A stretch of DNA of 64,000 nt from contig NZ_VTAV01000022.1 of assembly GCF_008180195.1 (NCBI RefSeq), positions 1-64,000 of the forward strand. The letters are read 5' to 3'. Position numbers and translations under genes: made by a program. Below the pieces are notes generated by a model. It searched no databases, was not told the DNA's origin, and worked only from the letters and a program-made list of their open reading frames with translations. This document shows, piece by piece, positions 33,401 to 42,711 of the stretch (its first letter is position 1; each line of letters opens with the position of its first letter). This DNA comes from Sphingobacterium phlebotomi. GTDB lineage: Bacteria > Bacteroidota > Bacteroidia > Sphingobacteriales > Sphingobacteriaceae.

Positions 33401-34073
33401 GGTCGGCTATGTAGAAGGCTACCCTGTAGGTGCGCTGTTTGCGTTTCGTGACGCAGGATTAGACAGCGCGGGATATCCTTTGGTTCAGAATGAAACGGGC
33501 TATACCTATCATACCGATAACAATAGCACAAATAATCCGACCGCTATCGCCATGGCGAGTGATACTTCTGGTCTGGTTCGCTATATGGGCACGTCTCTAC
33601 CGACTGTCAATATCGGGCTGAGCAACCGCGTGGATTTTGGCCGTTTCTATGTATTTGCGATGATCAACTATTATGGTGGTTTCAAAATACGTGTCCCGAG
33701 GCCAAATCCAGCTAGCTTCAGACCTTTAGAAGGTGCAGGTAATTATTGGCGACAACCGGGCGATGAGACCCATACCGAGATCATGTCGCTGCCTGCTTTT
33801 ACTGGTCGTAACTCGCTCGATGCATACAATTATTCCGACAAGTATGTCGTGAATGGTGATTACATGACCTTGGGTGACTTGACCGTATCGTATCGCATTG
33901 ATCACGTTCCTTTTATCCGGCGTGCAGGCTTCAGAAATTTTGAAATTAAAGCACAAGCCTCAAATATTTACACAGTTGGTTTCAATAAATATAACTATAG
34001 CATGGCTACGCGGAGTTATGCAAAGTCTTTTGTCACGCCGACGTATACACTGGCAATTTTTACGAATTTCTAA
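30462..34073 (+). CDS. SusC/RagA-family TonB-dependent transporter with STN signalling domain
   Basis: 1203 aa. Signal peptide (LVVLLLGLSFQASASVYGQA), STN domain at about residues 45-110 (VSLNIREQPLAEVLKELRRQ, FVYRDSDLEKIPPITLRLEN), CarboxypepD-like domain at about 130-215, plug (PGLMINNDIQFTTTDPNGNI, RGISTMSANQQPLIVIDGYP, ITLLKDAAAATVYGVRASNG) and barrel. The STN domain touches FecR when substrate is bound, so uptake induces the locus. The plug lacks the usual GAPG-type stretch but is otherwise normal. Confidence 0.93.
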   Translation: MNFKQKVNRPVDNLMVRLVVLLLGLSFQASASVYGQAVSLNIREQPLAEVLKELRRQSGYAFVYRDSDLEKIPPITLRLENKELLEVLPRLFSNLPLRYTIKDRIISVQRIATPNATTRINAMTQQDTARTMYVIRGQVVNIHNQPLPDASIGLIGKDGIRSALQTKTDGAGKFTLPVTNREQDMWVEVSYLGYHTARVASKADVGFVVMEVSDAELEEIFVKPITTGYQRIRPEHSTGAIAQLSTKEYESRISTNFLDGLVNRMPGLMINNDIQFTTTDPNGNISSRPLFNVRGISTMSANQQPLIVIDGYPTELTLNMIDPNEIESITLLKDAAAATVYGVRASNGVIVIERKQAELGSPKFSFRATVGITPEENYSRYRWAEDASAIVTDYERALASNTVNSTSWGLLATPNQGTIRRSQAFHILAQQAANMITDEQAERAFDAMKSYDNLADYQRLFTRTAVAQTYNFNVSGGSHKALYYITANYTKNNSSNIGNDNNRFLLSARTTLRLADRLSLELTTDYQEQRSNGSPVPTPSSFAPYERYQDVHGRPAPIIGQGISPWYNNVLMAQGLDDNLYYPLIDQQAVSDRTRNVNNRITANFNYDLGQGFDLAFGGIYETSRSENRYYASENSSAARAYVNSYVAPNADGTLEYLVPKGGYLRQNNDNVSGYTLRAQLNYNKAVAPDHNINGILGAEVRNLINAGNLTSFFGYNDETLLHQPLDFSSITTGNVDAGFGLGRNLHSQYNNWFNQRYVEDRFVSAYANLVYSYKSKYSLTGSMRIDQSNLFGTNPKYKYKPLWSLGAAWNMHQEDFMQEASWINQLKLRLAYGFNGNVAKMSLPQVIASNEFNLETSPNLPSLRRLSYANSSLRWEQTSNFNVGLDYRIFRNITGNVDYYQKNSTDLMGQAYIDPTIGVSPTLINTASITNRGFEIGIRADWIAQPNFNWNTGIVVGHNTSKVTEVYQRTNFNPSTLNEVGYVEGYPVGALFAFRDAGLDSAGYPLVQNETGYTYHTDNNSTNNPTAIAMASDTSGLVRYMGTSLPTVNIGLSNRVDFGRFYVFAMINYYGGFKIRVPRPNPASFRPLEGAGNYWRQPGDETHTEIMSLPAFTGRNSLDAYNYSDKYVVNGDYMTLGDLTVSYRIDHVPFIRRAGFRNFEIKAQASNIYTVGFNKYNYSMATRSYAKSFVTPTYTLAIFTNF

Positions 34074-34086
34074 AATGGACTATAGC

Positions 34087-35457
34087 ATGAAAAAATCTAC
34101 ATACCACTTTTTGCAACTGATACTAGGCTGTATGCTCTTTTCGAGTTGCGACAAATATCTTGAGATCGCTCCAAAAGGCACGACGTTGCTGACCACGGTC
34201 GAAGATTATGACCAGTGGCTGAATGCCCAGGATCTCGTCACGGGGGTCGGTGCTCCGCTATGTGCGCTCAACTATCTGGGTGATAATTATGATCTGGTTA
34301 ATATCACCAATCCGGCAACACAGGTGGGCGAGATGATTTATCTCTGGCAGCCACAGTTCTCGCCTATGCTTAACGTCGCCCCCATGTTCTGGGGTGAGCA
34401 CTATGCCAAGATCAATTTGTACAATACGGTACTGGTGGGGATCGACAACGCAACGGGCGGCACACAGAGTCGCATTCGGGCACTTAAAGCTGAAGCATTG
34501 TTAGGTCGCGCGTTTGAATATTTTTATCTGGTCAACGAATACGCCCAGCCGTATGATGCAGCTTCGGCAAGTACGGAGCTTGCGGTACCCTTTGTCACGT
34601 CCAATGATGTGACCCAGACCGTTCCTCCTCGTAGTACAGTTGCTGAAATCTACAGCTACATCATGAGCGATATTGAAGCCGCGCTACCAAATCTCCCCGA
34701 TGACAATAGTCGCAACCGCTTCCGAGGATCTAAGGCAAGTGCCTACAGTGTGCTGGCGCGGTTATATTTTTACGCCCGCAATTATCCGGAGGCGCAGAAG
34801 CATGCGCAATTAGCGATTGACCAAGGCCGCGCCACGATGATTAATTTGAATGGCCCACTCCCAACATCCAATCTGGTCAGTGTACGATCAGATGTTATCT
34901 ATGGCCGTACCGTGCCCGGACTGGCTACGCCGACTTTGGATTTTATGAATACATTTCGAAGCAACGACCGCCGCATTCGGACCTATTATTTTAGTAGGGA
35001 CGGCTATCAGTTTATCACACGCGATGCGACAAGGTTCATGCCTAGCGACGTAGTTCCTGTTCTTGGAAATACAAATACAGGCACATCATTGCCCGAGATG
35101 AAGCTTATTGTTGCCGAATGCGCTGCGCGAGGTGGAAATCTGGAATTAGCTTTGCGGCATCTTGACGAAATCCGCAGAAACAGGTTTCCTGAAGACGATT
35201 ACGAGCCCTTCGTATCGACAGATCCGGAGCTCGTTCTGCAGGAAGTACTGTTAGAGCGTTTGCACGAGTTGCCGTTCAATGGCTTGCGTTGGTTTGATAT
35301 GCGTCGTCTCAAAGCGGATGGCCGTATGCCGGCTGTACATCGCTACAATGCAATTGGAGAGGTCATCGCGACCTTGCAACCAGATAGCGAACGATACACC
35401 TTGCAGATACCTTTGCAAGTTTTGAATTACAACCCAAATATGCCACAGAATCCATAA
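34087..35457 (+). CDS. SusD/RagB-family surface lipoprotein
   Basis: 456 aa from ATG 34087 (MKKSTYHFLQLILGCMLFSS, lipobox ending SSC); ATG 34075, 2 bp after the SusC stop, is an alternative. SusD features: IRALKAEALLGRAFEYFYLV, ASAYSVLARLYFYARNYPEA, LPEMKLIVAECAARGGNLEL, LLERLHELPFNGLRWFDMRR. Shorter than the SusD of the first operon. Pairs with the preceding SusC. Confidence 0.92.
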   Translation: MKKSTYHFLQLILGCMLFSSCDKYLEIAPKGTTLLTTVEDYDQWLNAQDLVTGVGAPLCALNYLGDNYDLVNITNPATQVGEMIYLWQPQFSPMLNVAPMFWGEHYAKINLYNTVLVGIDNATGGTQSRIRALKAEALLGRAFEYFYLVNEYAQPYDAASASTELAVPFVTSNDVTQTVPPRSTVAEIYSYIMSDIEAALPNLPDDNSRNRFRGSKASAYSVLARLYFYARNYPEAQKHAQLAIDQGRATMINLNGPLPTSNLVSVRSDVIYGRTVPGLATPTLDFMNTFRSNDRRIRTYYFSRDGYQFITRDATRFMPSDVVPVLGNTNTGTSLPEMKLIVAECAARGGNLELALRHLDEIRRNRFPEDDYEPFVSTDPELVLQEVLLERLHELPFNGLRWFDMRRLKADGRMPAVHRYNAIGEVIATLQPDSERYTLQIPLQVLNYNPNMPQNP

Positions 35458-35473
35458 TCAAAAAAACTTTATT

Positions 35474-36409
35474 ATGCGTTTATATTATTTTATCTTCTTG
35501 CTTTTAGCTGCCTTGGCGGTCGGATGTTCCAAAGATGTGGAACATGCTCCTCTTCCTGACGATAGCATCACCTTTGCGCAGCTTGGCGAAAGCGACACCC
35601 TCGAAATGCCGCTATCCATCCTTCGTGACTCTAGTGTTACCCTGGAAATACAAGCGATGCTTTCTGGGAATCCAGCATTACGAAATCATCAGGTAACCTT
35701 CGCGGTGGATACCACAAAGATGGTTGATTACCGTAACCGCTTCGGTGATGCACTACTCTTGCCGCAGACATCCTACCTATTGTACAAAAAGGATGTATCC
35801 ATTGCAGCTGGCACGACGCTTTCCGACAAAGCGGAAATCAATATTGGACAACAAAGATCGCTCGTTGAGTATTCAACCTACGTGCTGCCTGTCGTGATCT
35901 CGGCCGTCGACGGGCTCGTCGAGGGTCCTGCTTCCGAGCGTGTGTTATATTTTGTTTTTAAAACAGGTAAACCGTTTGCTATTAATCGCGTAGGGTGGAC
36001 TATCGAAACCTACTCCTCTTTCTTTAACGCATTTCGTCCACCATTGGCAATCGATAATGACGATAACACAACCTATTGGACAAGTGACATCTTGCAGCAG
36101 ATGCCGCAGGGGCTCACGATTAATTTTAATCGTGAGGTGACTTTCACCGGCGTGAATTATTTTGTTCCAGCACTGCTAAATTATCCAACTCAGGGAGGCT
36201 ATCCGTCCACGATACGAATTGAAACTAGTATGGATGGCGCTAGTTGGGTTGATCACGGCGTCTTTGATAGCAACATCATAGACAATAAGCAAACCTTGGA
36301 ATTGGCGCTCACGACATCGCGCTATTTAAGATTCACAGTGCTGTCCGCTGTTAAGTATGCAGCTACGTACGATGCAATTTTTATCAGCGGCATATCGCTT
36401 CAACCATAA
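35474..36409 (+). CDS. surface lipoprotein with DUF1735 and F5/8 type C (discoidin) domain
   Basis: 311 aa. Lipobox AALAVGC at about residue 18. Residues about 30-165 resemble DUF1735 (immunoglobulin-like, common in SusD-linked proteins). Residues about 170-310 look like an F5/8C carbohydrate-binding fold: INRVGWTIETYSSFF, DNDDNTTYWTSDI, INFNREVTFTGVNYFVP, IRIETSMDGASWVDHGVF, SRYLRFTV. Likely holds glycans or glycoproteins at the cell surface next to SusC/SusD. Confidence 0.82.
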   Translation: MRLYYFIFLLLAALAVGCSKDVEHAPLPDDSITFAQLGESDTLEMPLSILRDSSVTLEIQAMLSGNPALRNHQVTFAVDTTKMVDYRNRFGDALLLPQTSYLLYKKDVSIAAGTTLSDKAEINIGQQRSLVEYSTYVLPVVISAVDGLVEGPASERVLYFVFKTGKPFAINRVGWTIETYSSFFNAFRPPLAIDNDDNTTYWTSDILQQMPQGLTINFNREVTFTGVNYFVPALLNYPTQGGYPSTIRIETSMDGASWVDHGVFDSNIIDNKQTLELALTTSRYLRFTVLSAVKYAATYDAIFISGISLQP

Positions 36410-36460
36410 TCATAAAGGATTAATGACAATTTTTTTAAAATTATAGAAACACCATAAAAC

Positions 36461-37603
36461 ATGTACAAAACATTATTATTTTTAGGTTTATCTCTATGTT
36501 TGCCGTTCATCGGCGAGGCACAAGAAGGATTCACGATATCTGGTAAGATAAGCGGATTAGATGATGCAGCCATAGTATACTTAGCGCTTGTTCAGGATGG
36601 AAAATACGAAAATGTTGATTCCACGGAAGCGAAAAGCGGTAACTTCCAGCTACGGGGTAAGGTCAGCGAACCGCAAAATGCGGTACTTTACCTACGTCGC
36701 TTATCTGGAACCGAAAAGAAGCGGGATCAGCTTTCTTTTTTCATAGAGAATACGGCGATCAACATTAATGGCGTTGACTCGCTTGTTCATGCTGAAGTTA
36801 GTGGTTCGGTTTCCGACCAGCAAATGCGTCAATTGGACGCTGAGATTAGGCCGTTAACGAAGCAAATCACACAGCTCCAGGACGAATACGCCAATCGTCC
36901 AAAAGAAGAACTCTTCGTGGACGGCGAACCGACAGAAGAGCTTGTTAAAGCAAGAGAAACCATGCAACGCTTGGTTGGAGAGATCAAGACTATCAATCGG
37001 AATTTTGTTGAAGACAATGTAGATTCCTATTACGCACTAAATGTTTATTATTTTAATGTGTTGGGTAACAAGTTTGATCCAGAGGAGATAGAACCCCTAT
37101 TCCTGCGCTTTCCGGAACATCTCCGCAATTCCGAGCTGGGCAAGAAAACATGGGATAAAATACAAACCGGCAAACGCATGACAACTGGTTCAGTAGCGGT
37201 AGATTTCACCCAAAACGACCTGAATGACCAACCCTTTACGTTATCGTCTTTACGCGGCAAATATGTATTGGTGGATTTCTGGGCAAGCTGGTGCGTGCCT
37301 TGCCGTCAGGAAAATCCCAATCTTGTCAAGGCTTACGAAGCACTAAAAGATAAAAATTTTGAGATCGTCGGGGTATCGTTGGATCAGAATAAATCTGCAT
37401 GGGAAAATGCGGTGAAGACGGATAACCTTCCTTGGATCCACGTCAGCGATCTTCAAGGTTGGAAGAATGAAGTATCTACCTTGTATGGTATCGCCTCCGT
37501 GCCACAAAACTTCTTAATCAATCCAGAAGGTATTATTATCGGGACGAACGTACGGGGAGAGAAATTGACGGAAACATTAACGACACTAATCGACAAAAAA
37601 TAA
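36461..37603 (+). CDS. TlpA-like thiol-disulfide oxidoreductase with DUF4369
   Basis: 380 aa, signal peptide to about residue 20. N-terminal DUF4369 (FTISGKISGLDDAAIVYLAL, LRGKVSEPQNAVLYLRR), a helical linker, and a C-terminal AhpC/TSA-Redoxin domain with the active site DFWASWCVPCRQENPNL (C-x-x-C). Predicted periplasmic reductase for disulfides. Followed 4 bp later by a close paralogue. Confidence 0.88.
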   Translation: MYKTLLFLGLSLCLPFIGEAQEGFTISGKISGLDDAAIVYLALVQDGKYENVDSTEAKSGNFQLRGKVSEPQNAVLYLRRLSGTEKKRDQLSFFIENTAININGVDSLVHAEVSGSVSDQQMRQLDAEIRPLTKQITQLQDEYANRPKEELFVDGEPTEELVKARETMQRLVGEIKTINRNFVEDNVDSYYALNVYYFNVLGNKFDPEEIEPLFLRFPEHLRNSELGKKTWDKIQTGKRMTTGSVAVDFTQNDLNDQPFTLSSLRGKYVLVDFWASWCVPCRQENPNLVKAYEALKDKNFEIVGVSLDQNKSAWENAVKTDNLPWIHVSDLQGWKNEVSTLYGIASVPQNFLINPEGIIIGTNVRGEKLTETLTTLIDKK

Positions 37604-37607
37604 CGAC

Positions 37608-38750
37608 ATGATCAGAAGTATAATTTTGGCAGCTGTATGCTGTCTCTCCACGGTGGGATTATTTGCTCAGGATAGCTACAGCATCAAGGGAAAAGTTGGT
37701 AAGGTAGATGCACCAGCAATGATTTACTTAAGCTACTATGAAAATGGGCAGCAGGTTACGGATTCAGTACAGGTGAAGAAGGGCAAGTTTATGTTCAAAG
37801 GGCAGCTGGAAACACCAGTCGCTGCCAACTTGCAGTTACGTCATGAGGGGCCGGCAAGTGAAGATAGGGCCAGCACTGAATACCTATATTTTTATCTAGA
37901 AAATTCGGACATAACGGTTAATTCCAAAGACTCTTTAAAGCGCGCTATTGTTAAAGGTTCGACCAGCCACGATGACAATCAACGCCTGACAGCGATGCGT
38001 AAACCCTACAAACAATCTGCGGATTCTTTGGTACGTGTGTACCACAGCCTGACACCTGAAGAACGTAAGGACAGCTCTTTTATTAAAAGCGCTTCTGCCG
38101 TGATGCAGCGTACACAGGCAGGGTACGATAGTGTGAGTCGCGTATTTATCGCGCAGAATGCCTATTCACAGATTGCTTTAGCGGCATTCAGCGAAATTGA
38201 ACTAGGTTACAATTTCAACCCTGATACAGCTGCTGCGCGATTTGCACATTTTCCAGAATCGTTGCGTTCTTCGGCCATGGGCAAGAAGTTGCAATCTAAA
38301 ATCAAGATCGGCCAGAACACCAATATCGGTGCCACAGCGATCGATTTTGTGCAGCAAGACACCTTAGGGAATTCGGTGAAACTGTCTGACTTTCGTGGAC
38401 ATTATGTGCTGTTGGACTTTTGGGCCTCTTGGTGCGTACCTTGCCGCGCTGAAAATCCAGTGATGTTAAAAGCTTATAACAAATTCAAAGATAAAGACTT
38501 TACTATCCTAGGTGTATCGCTAGATGATCAAGCGACCAGACGTGCATGGTTGAATGCCATCAAGGTCGACGGCCTGCCTTGGACACAAGTGTCCGAATTA
38601 AAGGGGTTTAAAAGTGAAGCTGCCGTTCAATATGGTGTATCCGCGATTCCCAGCAACTTTTTGATCGACCCACAGGGCAAAATCGTGGCGCGTAATCTTC
38701 GTGGCGAAGAACTCGATAAGAAGCTTGCTGAGATCCTCGGAGAGGAATAG
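37608..38750 (+). CDS. TlpA-like thiol-disulfide oxidoreductase with DUF4369, paralogue
   Basis: 380 aa, the same length and layout as the gene before it: signal peptide, DUF4369 (YSIKGKVGKVDAPAMIYLSY), helical linker, redoxin domain with DFWASWCVPCRAENPVML. Domain ends are similar but the linker is well diverged, so the duplication is old. Ends the sigma/FecR/SusCD locus. Confidence 0.88.
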   Translation: MIRSIILAAVCCLSTVGLFAQDSYSIKGKVGKVDAPAMIYLSYYENGQQVTDSVQVKKGKFMFKGQLETPVAANLQLRHEGPASEDRASTEYLYFYLENSDITVNSKDSLKRAIVKGSTSHDDNQRLTAMRKPYKQSADSLVRVYHSLTPEERKDSSFIKSASAVMQRTQAGYDSVSRVFIAQNAYSQIALAAFSEIELGYNFNPDTAAARFAHFPESLRSSAMGKKLQSKIKIGQNTNIGATAIDFVQQDTLGNSVKLSDFRGHYVLLDFWASWCVPCRAENPVMLKAYNKFKDKDFTILGVSLDDQATRRAWLNAIKVDGLPWTQVSELKGFKSEAAVQYGVSAIPSNFLIDPQGKIVARNLRGEELDKKLAEILGEE

Positions 38751-38832
38751 CGGAATAATTGATAAATTCGTATCTTGGAGAAACTATTGCGCGGATTACA
38801 ATCACAGCGATAGTCCATAAAATGGATGTATC

Positions 38833-40479
38833 ATGGAAAACCCTTTTAAGAACCAAGTACTAAAGCTTAGAAGAACCGCCAAGCTGACCCAGATATTGGT
38901 AAAGTATGGTTTTCAGGATTTGTTGGGATCACAGTCCAAACGCCCTTCAATGGAGGGCGTATCCCTCCCTCCCACTGACCCTACAGTATATGAACGTATC
39001 CGTTTGGCTATCGAGGAGCTGGGGCCTACGTTTGTAAAATTTGGACAGACGCTTTCTTCCCGTGAGGACCTGTTGCCTGCTCTGCTGATCGTCGAACTCA
39101 AAAAACTGCAGGACCGCGTGCCACCTCAGGAAATCGATATCATACCCTATATCGAGGAACAGTTGGGCATAAACGCGTCGGAATCTTTCCGGGAAATCAA
39201 GACCGAGCCGATTGCTTCGGCTTCCATTGCACAGGTGTACAAGGCGGTACTGGCCGACGGAACACCCGTTATCCTAAAGATCAAGCGACCAAACATCCGT
39301 ACGACCATTAACTCCGACCTGCTGATCCTGCGGGATATCGTCCACTTTCTATCGGACTATTCCCTCACCATCCGGCAGATCAACCTGAAGTATATCTTAG
39401 CAACCTTTCAAAAAACCTTGGTAGAAGAGCTTTCCTTCGTCCATGAAGCACAGAACATCGTCCAGTTTGAACAGAATTTTCGGGGAGTGGACAAGATCCA
39501 CTGCATACATACGTATGAGGAGCTATGCAACGACGAGGTGCTTTGCGTGTCGTGGATCGATGGCGTGAAGATCACCGATAAGGATGGGCTACTGACCTAC
39601 GGCCTAAACTTCGAGCACATTGTAGACAACGGGCTGGAACTGTTCCTCACGCAAGTATTGGAACATGGTTTTTTCCACGCCGATCCCCATCCTGGCAATA
39701 TCTTGGTCACGCCAGAGGGCAAACTCAGTTTTCTGGACTTCGGTGCTATGGGACGTATGCTGCTATCCGACCAGATAGTCCTCGAGGATTTTATCAGTGC
39801 TTTTATCAACAAAGATGCGGATAGCCTGTTGTACATCATCAAGAAAATGGCTGTCTATATACAGATCGAAAACGAGAAGAATATCAAACGGGAAATCCTC
39901 GAGCTGTTTGATATGGCTAGTACCAACACATTGGAAAACATTGACATCAAGGCTTTTTTCTCTAAGTTTTCAAATATCCTCTACCAGAACAACATCATCA
40001 TGCCCGAACATATTTACCTGCTGGTGCGGGGGGTCGTCCTGATGGAGGGCATAGGGCGTGAACTGATGCCCGGACTGAATATTGTGGAGAAGATTGAGCC
40101 TTACATTGAACAGATCATCCGTAAACGGCTCTCTTATGAAAACCTAAAAAAAGAGAGCAAACGGAAACTGGTGGATAGCTACCAGTTGCTGAGCCAAGCG
40201 CCATACACCCTCAAAAACATTGCCCAACGACTCGAACAGGGTGATCTGACCGTCAAGGTAGACAATACCGATCTGCAGCACCTGCAACGGCAATACCGAA
40301 AAAACCAATCTACCAACCGTTCGCTTGCATTGGGCTGCCTATTCTTCGTCAGTGGATGTCTGGTCATATCCGTCGAGCAGTACCGCATCTTGGGGATTCC
40401 TATCCTCTCGTGGATCTTCTTCCTGATCGGTATCAGCTTCTTGATCCTTGCCAAACTACGTAGCCTACGTATCGATTAG
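38833..40479 (+). CDS. AarF/UbiB (ABC1) family atypical kinase
   Basis: 548 aa. The ABC1 hallmark KxGQ region is FVKFGQTLSSREDLLP; then the Ala-rich loop ASASIAQVYKA, the Lys of VILKIKRP, the catalytic-loop FFHADPHPGNILV and the DFG-like LSFLDFGAMGRM. Two C-terminal membrane spans (ALGCLFFVSGCLVIS, and SWIFFLIGISFLILA). In other bacteria UbiB supports quinone synthesis or lipid handling. It starts 82 bp after the redoxin pair and may be transcribed on its own. Confidence 0.9.
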   Translation: MENPFKNQVLKLRRTAKLTQILVKYGFQDLLGSQSKRPSMEGVSLPPTDPTVYERIRLAIEELGPTFVKFGQTLSSREDLLPALLIVELKKLQDRVPPQEIDIIPYIEEQLGINASESFREIKTEPIASASIAQVYKAVLADGTPVILKIKRPNIRTTINSDLLILRDIVHFLSDYSLTIRQINLKYILATFQKTLVEELSFVHEAQNIVQFEQNFRGVDKIHCIHTYEELCNDEVLCVSWIDGVKITDKDGLLTYGLNFEHIVDNGLELFLTQVLEHGFFHADPHPGNILVTPEGKLSFLDFGAMGRMLLSDQIVLEDFISAFINKDADSLLYIIKKMAVYIQIENEKNIKREILELFDMASTNTLENIDIKAFFSKFSNILYQNNIIMPEHIYLLVRGVVLMEGIGRELMPGLNIVEKIEPYIEQIIRKRLSYENLKKESKRKLVDSYQLLSQAPYTLKNIAQRLEQGDLTVKVDNTDLQHLQRQYRKNQSTNRSLALGCLFFVSGCLVISVEQYRILGIPILSWIFFLIGISFLILAKLRSLRID

Positions 40480-40516
40480 GCTGTACCCGATAACATAGCT
40501 TTTGAAATAGCGTATA

Positions 40517-40864
40517 TCAAGAATTTCCAAATACTTTCTTCCGGTGATTTTCACCCCATTCTTTCAAAGCATAAATAATAGGTGTTAGCGTATCTGCATA
40601 TGGTTCCGGCTTATAAGTAATCTTAACCGGATAGTCTGCCGTTACCATTCTACTTATCAATTTATTTTGCTCCAGTTCCTTCAATTCTTTGGCGAGTACT
40701 TTGGGGGTAATCCCCGGGATACTGCCCTGAATATCGGTAAATCGCTCATTGCCTACAGAAACAGAGATAATAATGGGCAATTTCCATTTTCCACTGAGTA
40801 TATCAAGGGCATCCCTGACCGGTCTAACTGTTTCGATACATGAGGCATATTTTTTTGTATCCAT
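40517..40864 (-). CDS. HxlR-family transcriptional regulator
   Basis: 115 aa. Winged helix with VRDALDILSGKWKLPIIISV, RFTDIQGSIPGITPKVLAKE and LKELEQNKLISRM, and the conserved N-terminal Cys (ASCIETVRP) that senses electrophiles in several members. Divergent from the flavin-dependent monooxygenase gene, as is usual for HxlR regulators. Confidence 0.9.
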   Translation of the reverse strand: MDTKKYASCIETVRPVRDALDILSGKWKLPIIISVSVGNERFTDIQGSIPGITPKVLAKELKELEQNKLISRMVTADYPVKITYKPEPYADTLTPIIYALKEWGENHRKKVFGNS

Positions 40865-40902
40865 TGTTGTTATGTATATCTATTACACTATCCTTTGGGA
40901 AA

Positions 40903-40938
40903 GTACTATACAAAAGAAAGCATTTTTGGGTATCTTTG
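40903..40938 (+). promoter_or_regulatory. divergent HxlR/monooxygenase regulatory region
   Basis: GTACTATA at 40903-40910 and a -7 box TATCTTTG at 40931-40938 for the rightward gene. The same GTACTATA followed by A-rich sequence lies between the second HxlR/oxidoreductase pair (61678-61685). Possible shared operator; based on two sites only. Confidence 0.35.
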
Positions 40939-41012
40939 CAAATACAGATGTGTAGCAGCGATGAATGTTAGAAAGAATTTAGAAGAATATAACAACGAAT
41001 AAAAATAGAATA

Positions 41013-42041
41013 ATGTCCATAAAATTATCATTGATCGAATTGGGTGCCGCTGCAAGCGGACAAAGCGGGGCTGATGCCGTAAAAAATATTATCACAACCG
41101 CGCAGCAGGCGGAGGAATGGGGCTATCACCGGATTTGGCTGGCCGAACACCATAATACGGCAAACTTCATCAGCCGTGCCCCAGAAGTGACCATCCCATT
41201 GGTAGCGGCGAATACGTCACGTATCCGTGTTGGTTCCGGTTCGGTATTGCTCAACCACTACAGCCCGTTCAAAGTGGCGGAGGTGTTTACTTTGTTGGCA
41301 GATATGTTTCCGGGGCGTATCGATATGGGGATTGGCCGGGCCACTACCGGACCGGTATCCGACTTTGCTTTGCAACGCAATCGTAGCATACAGCAACGGA
41401 GCGACGATTCGGAGGAGCAATTGAAAGAATTAGTAAATTGGCTAACGGATGGATTTGAAGAAAGAAGCGTTTTTAGTGAGATCAAAGCGCACTTCGGCCC
41501 ACGTAATTTGCCCGAATTCTGGTTGTTGGGTTCCAGCCAATGGAGTGCCTATACGGCAGGGAGCTTGGGGCTAAACTATGTGTTTGCGGGATTTATAAAC
41601 CCTGGGCAAGCCTACGACATTACGCAAAAATATCGGGATAATTTTACTCCGGGAAAACATACTTTAGGGGCAGAAAAACCAAAGTTGATCTTGTCGTTGA
41701 GTATCTATTGTGCCGATACAGTGGAAGATGCTGGAAAACTGGTGGCGCCGATGATTGTGATGATGCACCGGATGCGACAGGGCAATATTAACAGTCCGGT
41801 TGTCAGTGAAGAAGCTGCGGTGGAATTATTGGGTGAAATCCCAACCCAACCTGCGTTATATGACGCGACTATGCCGCCGCAATACCTGATCGGCACACCC
41901 GAAACAATGCAAAAAGACGTATTGAAAATAGCAAATACCTTTGATACAAAGGAGATTATGGTACAATGCATCAGTAATAATTTGGAAAACCGGTTAAGAT
42001 GTTTGGAATTATTGGCTGAAGTCTTTAGTTTAAAGGATTAA
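41013..42041 (+). CDS. luciferase-like (LLM class) flavin-dependent monooxygenase
   Basis: 342 aa. F420/FMN luciferase-like barrel: EEWGYHRIWLAEHHNTANFI, VGSGSVLLNHYSPFKVAEVF, PGRIDMGIGRATTGPVSDFA, EFWLLGSSQWSAYTAGSLGL. This matches the MsnO8/alkanal-monooxygenase-alpha-like subgroup. Predicted FMN-dependent oxidation of an unknown small molecule. Divergent from HxlR and 12 bp before the next gene. Confidence 0.9.
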   Translation: MSIKLSLIELGAAASGQSGADAVKNIITTAQQAEEWGYHRIWLAEHHNTANFISRAPEVTIPLVAANTSRIRVGSGSVLLNHYSPFKVAEVFTLLADMFPGRIDMGIGRATTGPVSDFALQRNRSIQQRSDDSEEQLKELVNWLTDGFEERSVFSEIKAHFGPRNLPEFWLLGSSQWSAYTAGSLGLNYVFAGFINPGQAYDITQKYRDNFTPGKHTLGAEKPKLILSLSIYCADTVEDAGKLVAPMIVMMHRMRQGNINSPVVSEEAAVELLGEIPTQPALYDATMPPQYLIGTPETMQKDVLKIANTFDTKEIMVQCISNNLENRLRCLELLAEVFSLKD

Positions 42042-42053
42042 TAGAAGAAGAAC

Positions 42054-42698
42054 ATGAAAGCAATCGTAATTGGAGGTACCGGAGCCACGGGAAAGGAACT
42101 GATAGCACAACTTTTGGAAGACCATCGGTTTGATACCGTAACCGTGTTAGTTCGCAGGCCTTTTTTTAGTCAGCACGCTAAATTGACCGAGATCATTCTC
42201 GATTTTGAAAAACTCAGCGATTACAAAGCGCACATTCAAGGAGATGTTGCCTTCTCTTGCCTTGGTACCACCTTGAAAGATGCAGGTGGTAAAAATGCAC
42301 AGTGGCGGGTAGATCACGATTATCAATTGGAATTTGCATCTATTGCCAAAGCGAATGGCGTGGAAAGTTTTATGCTGCTATCGGCTTTCGGAGCCAATGC
42401 CAAGTCTTCTTTCTTTTATAACAAAATGAAGGGCACCTTGGAAGAAAATATCAAAAAACTGGATTTCATCCAATTGGTGATTCTGCATCCGGGGGGTATC
42501 GAAAGACCTGATTCTAACCGAAGGGGAGAAAAAGCCATGATCAAGTTCTTAAAAGCACTTAATGCCATCGGTTTGTTCAAGGGCTATGAACCGATATCAA
42601 CAAACCGACTGGCAAAAGCTATGATCGCTTCCTATTTTAAATTTAAGGAAAAACAAAAGATCGTTGTTCTGAAGGAAATAATGGAAATTTCTGTCTGA
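42054..42698 (+). CDS. NAD(P)H-binding oxidoreductase, atypical SDR
   Basis: 214 aa. Rossmann motif GGTGATGKELIAQLL, VTVLVRRPF, CLGTTLKDAGGKNAQWRVDH, and the family segment VESFMLLSAFGANAKSSFFY with the following NKMKG (Y-N-K-M-K-G, the Y-x3-K pair). Like HTATIP2/YbjT-type proteins. Co-transcribed with the monooxygenase; may supply or sense reduced cofactor. Confidence 0.88.
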   Translation: MKAIVIGGTGATGKELIAQLLEDHRFDTVTVLVRRPFFSQHAKLTEIILDFEKLSDYKAHIQGDVAFSCLGTTLKDAGGKNAQWRVDHDYQLEFASIAKANGVESFMLLSAFGANAKSSFFYNKMKGTLEENIKKLDFIQLVILHPGGIERPDSNRRGEKAMIKFLKALNAIGLFKGYEPISTNRLAKAMIASYFKFKEKQKIVVLKEIMEISV

Positions 42699-42711
42699 CG
42701 CCAAATCATAC

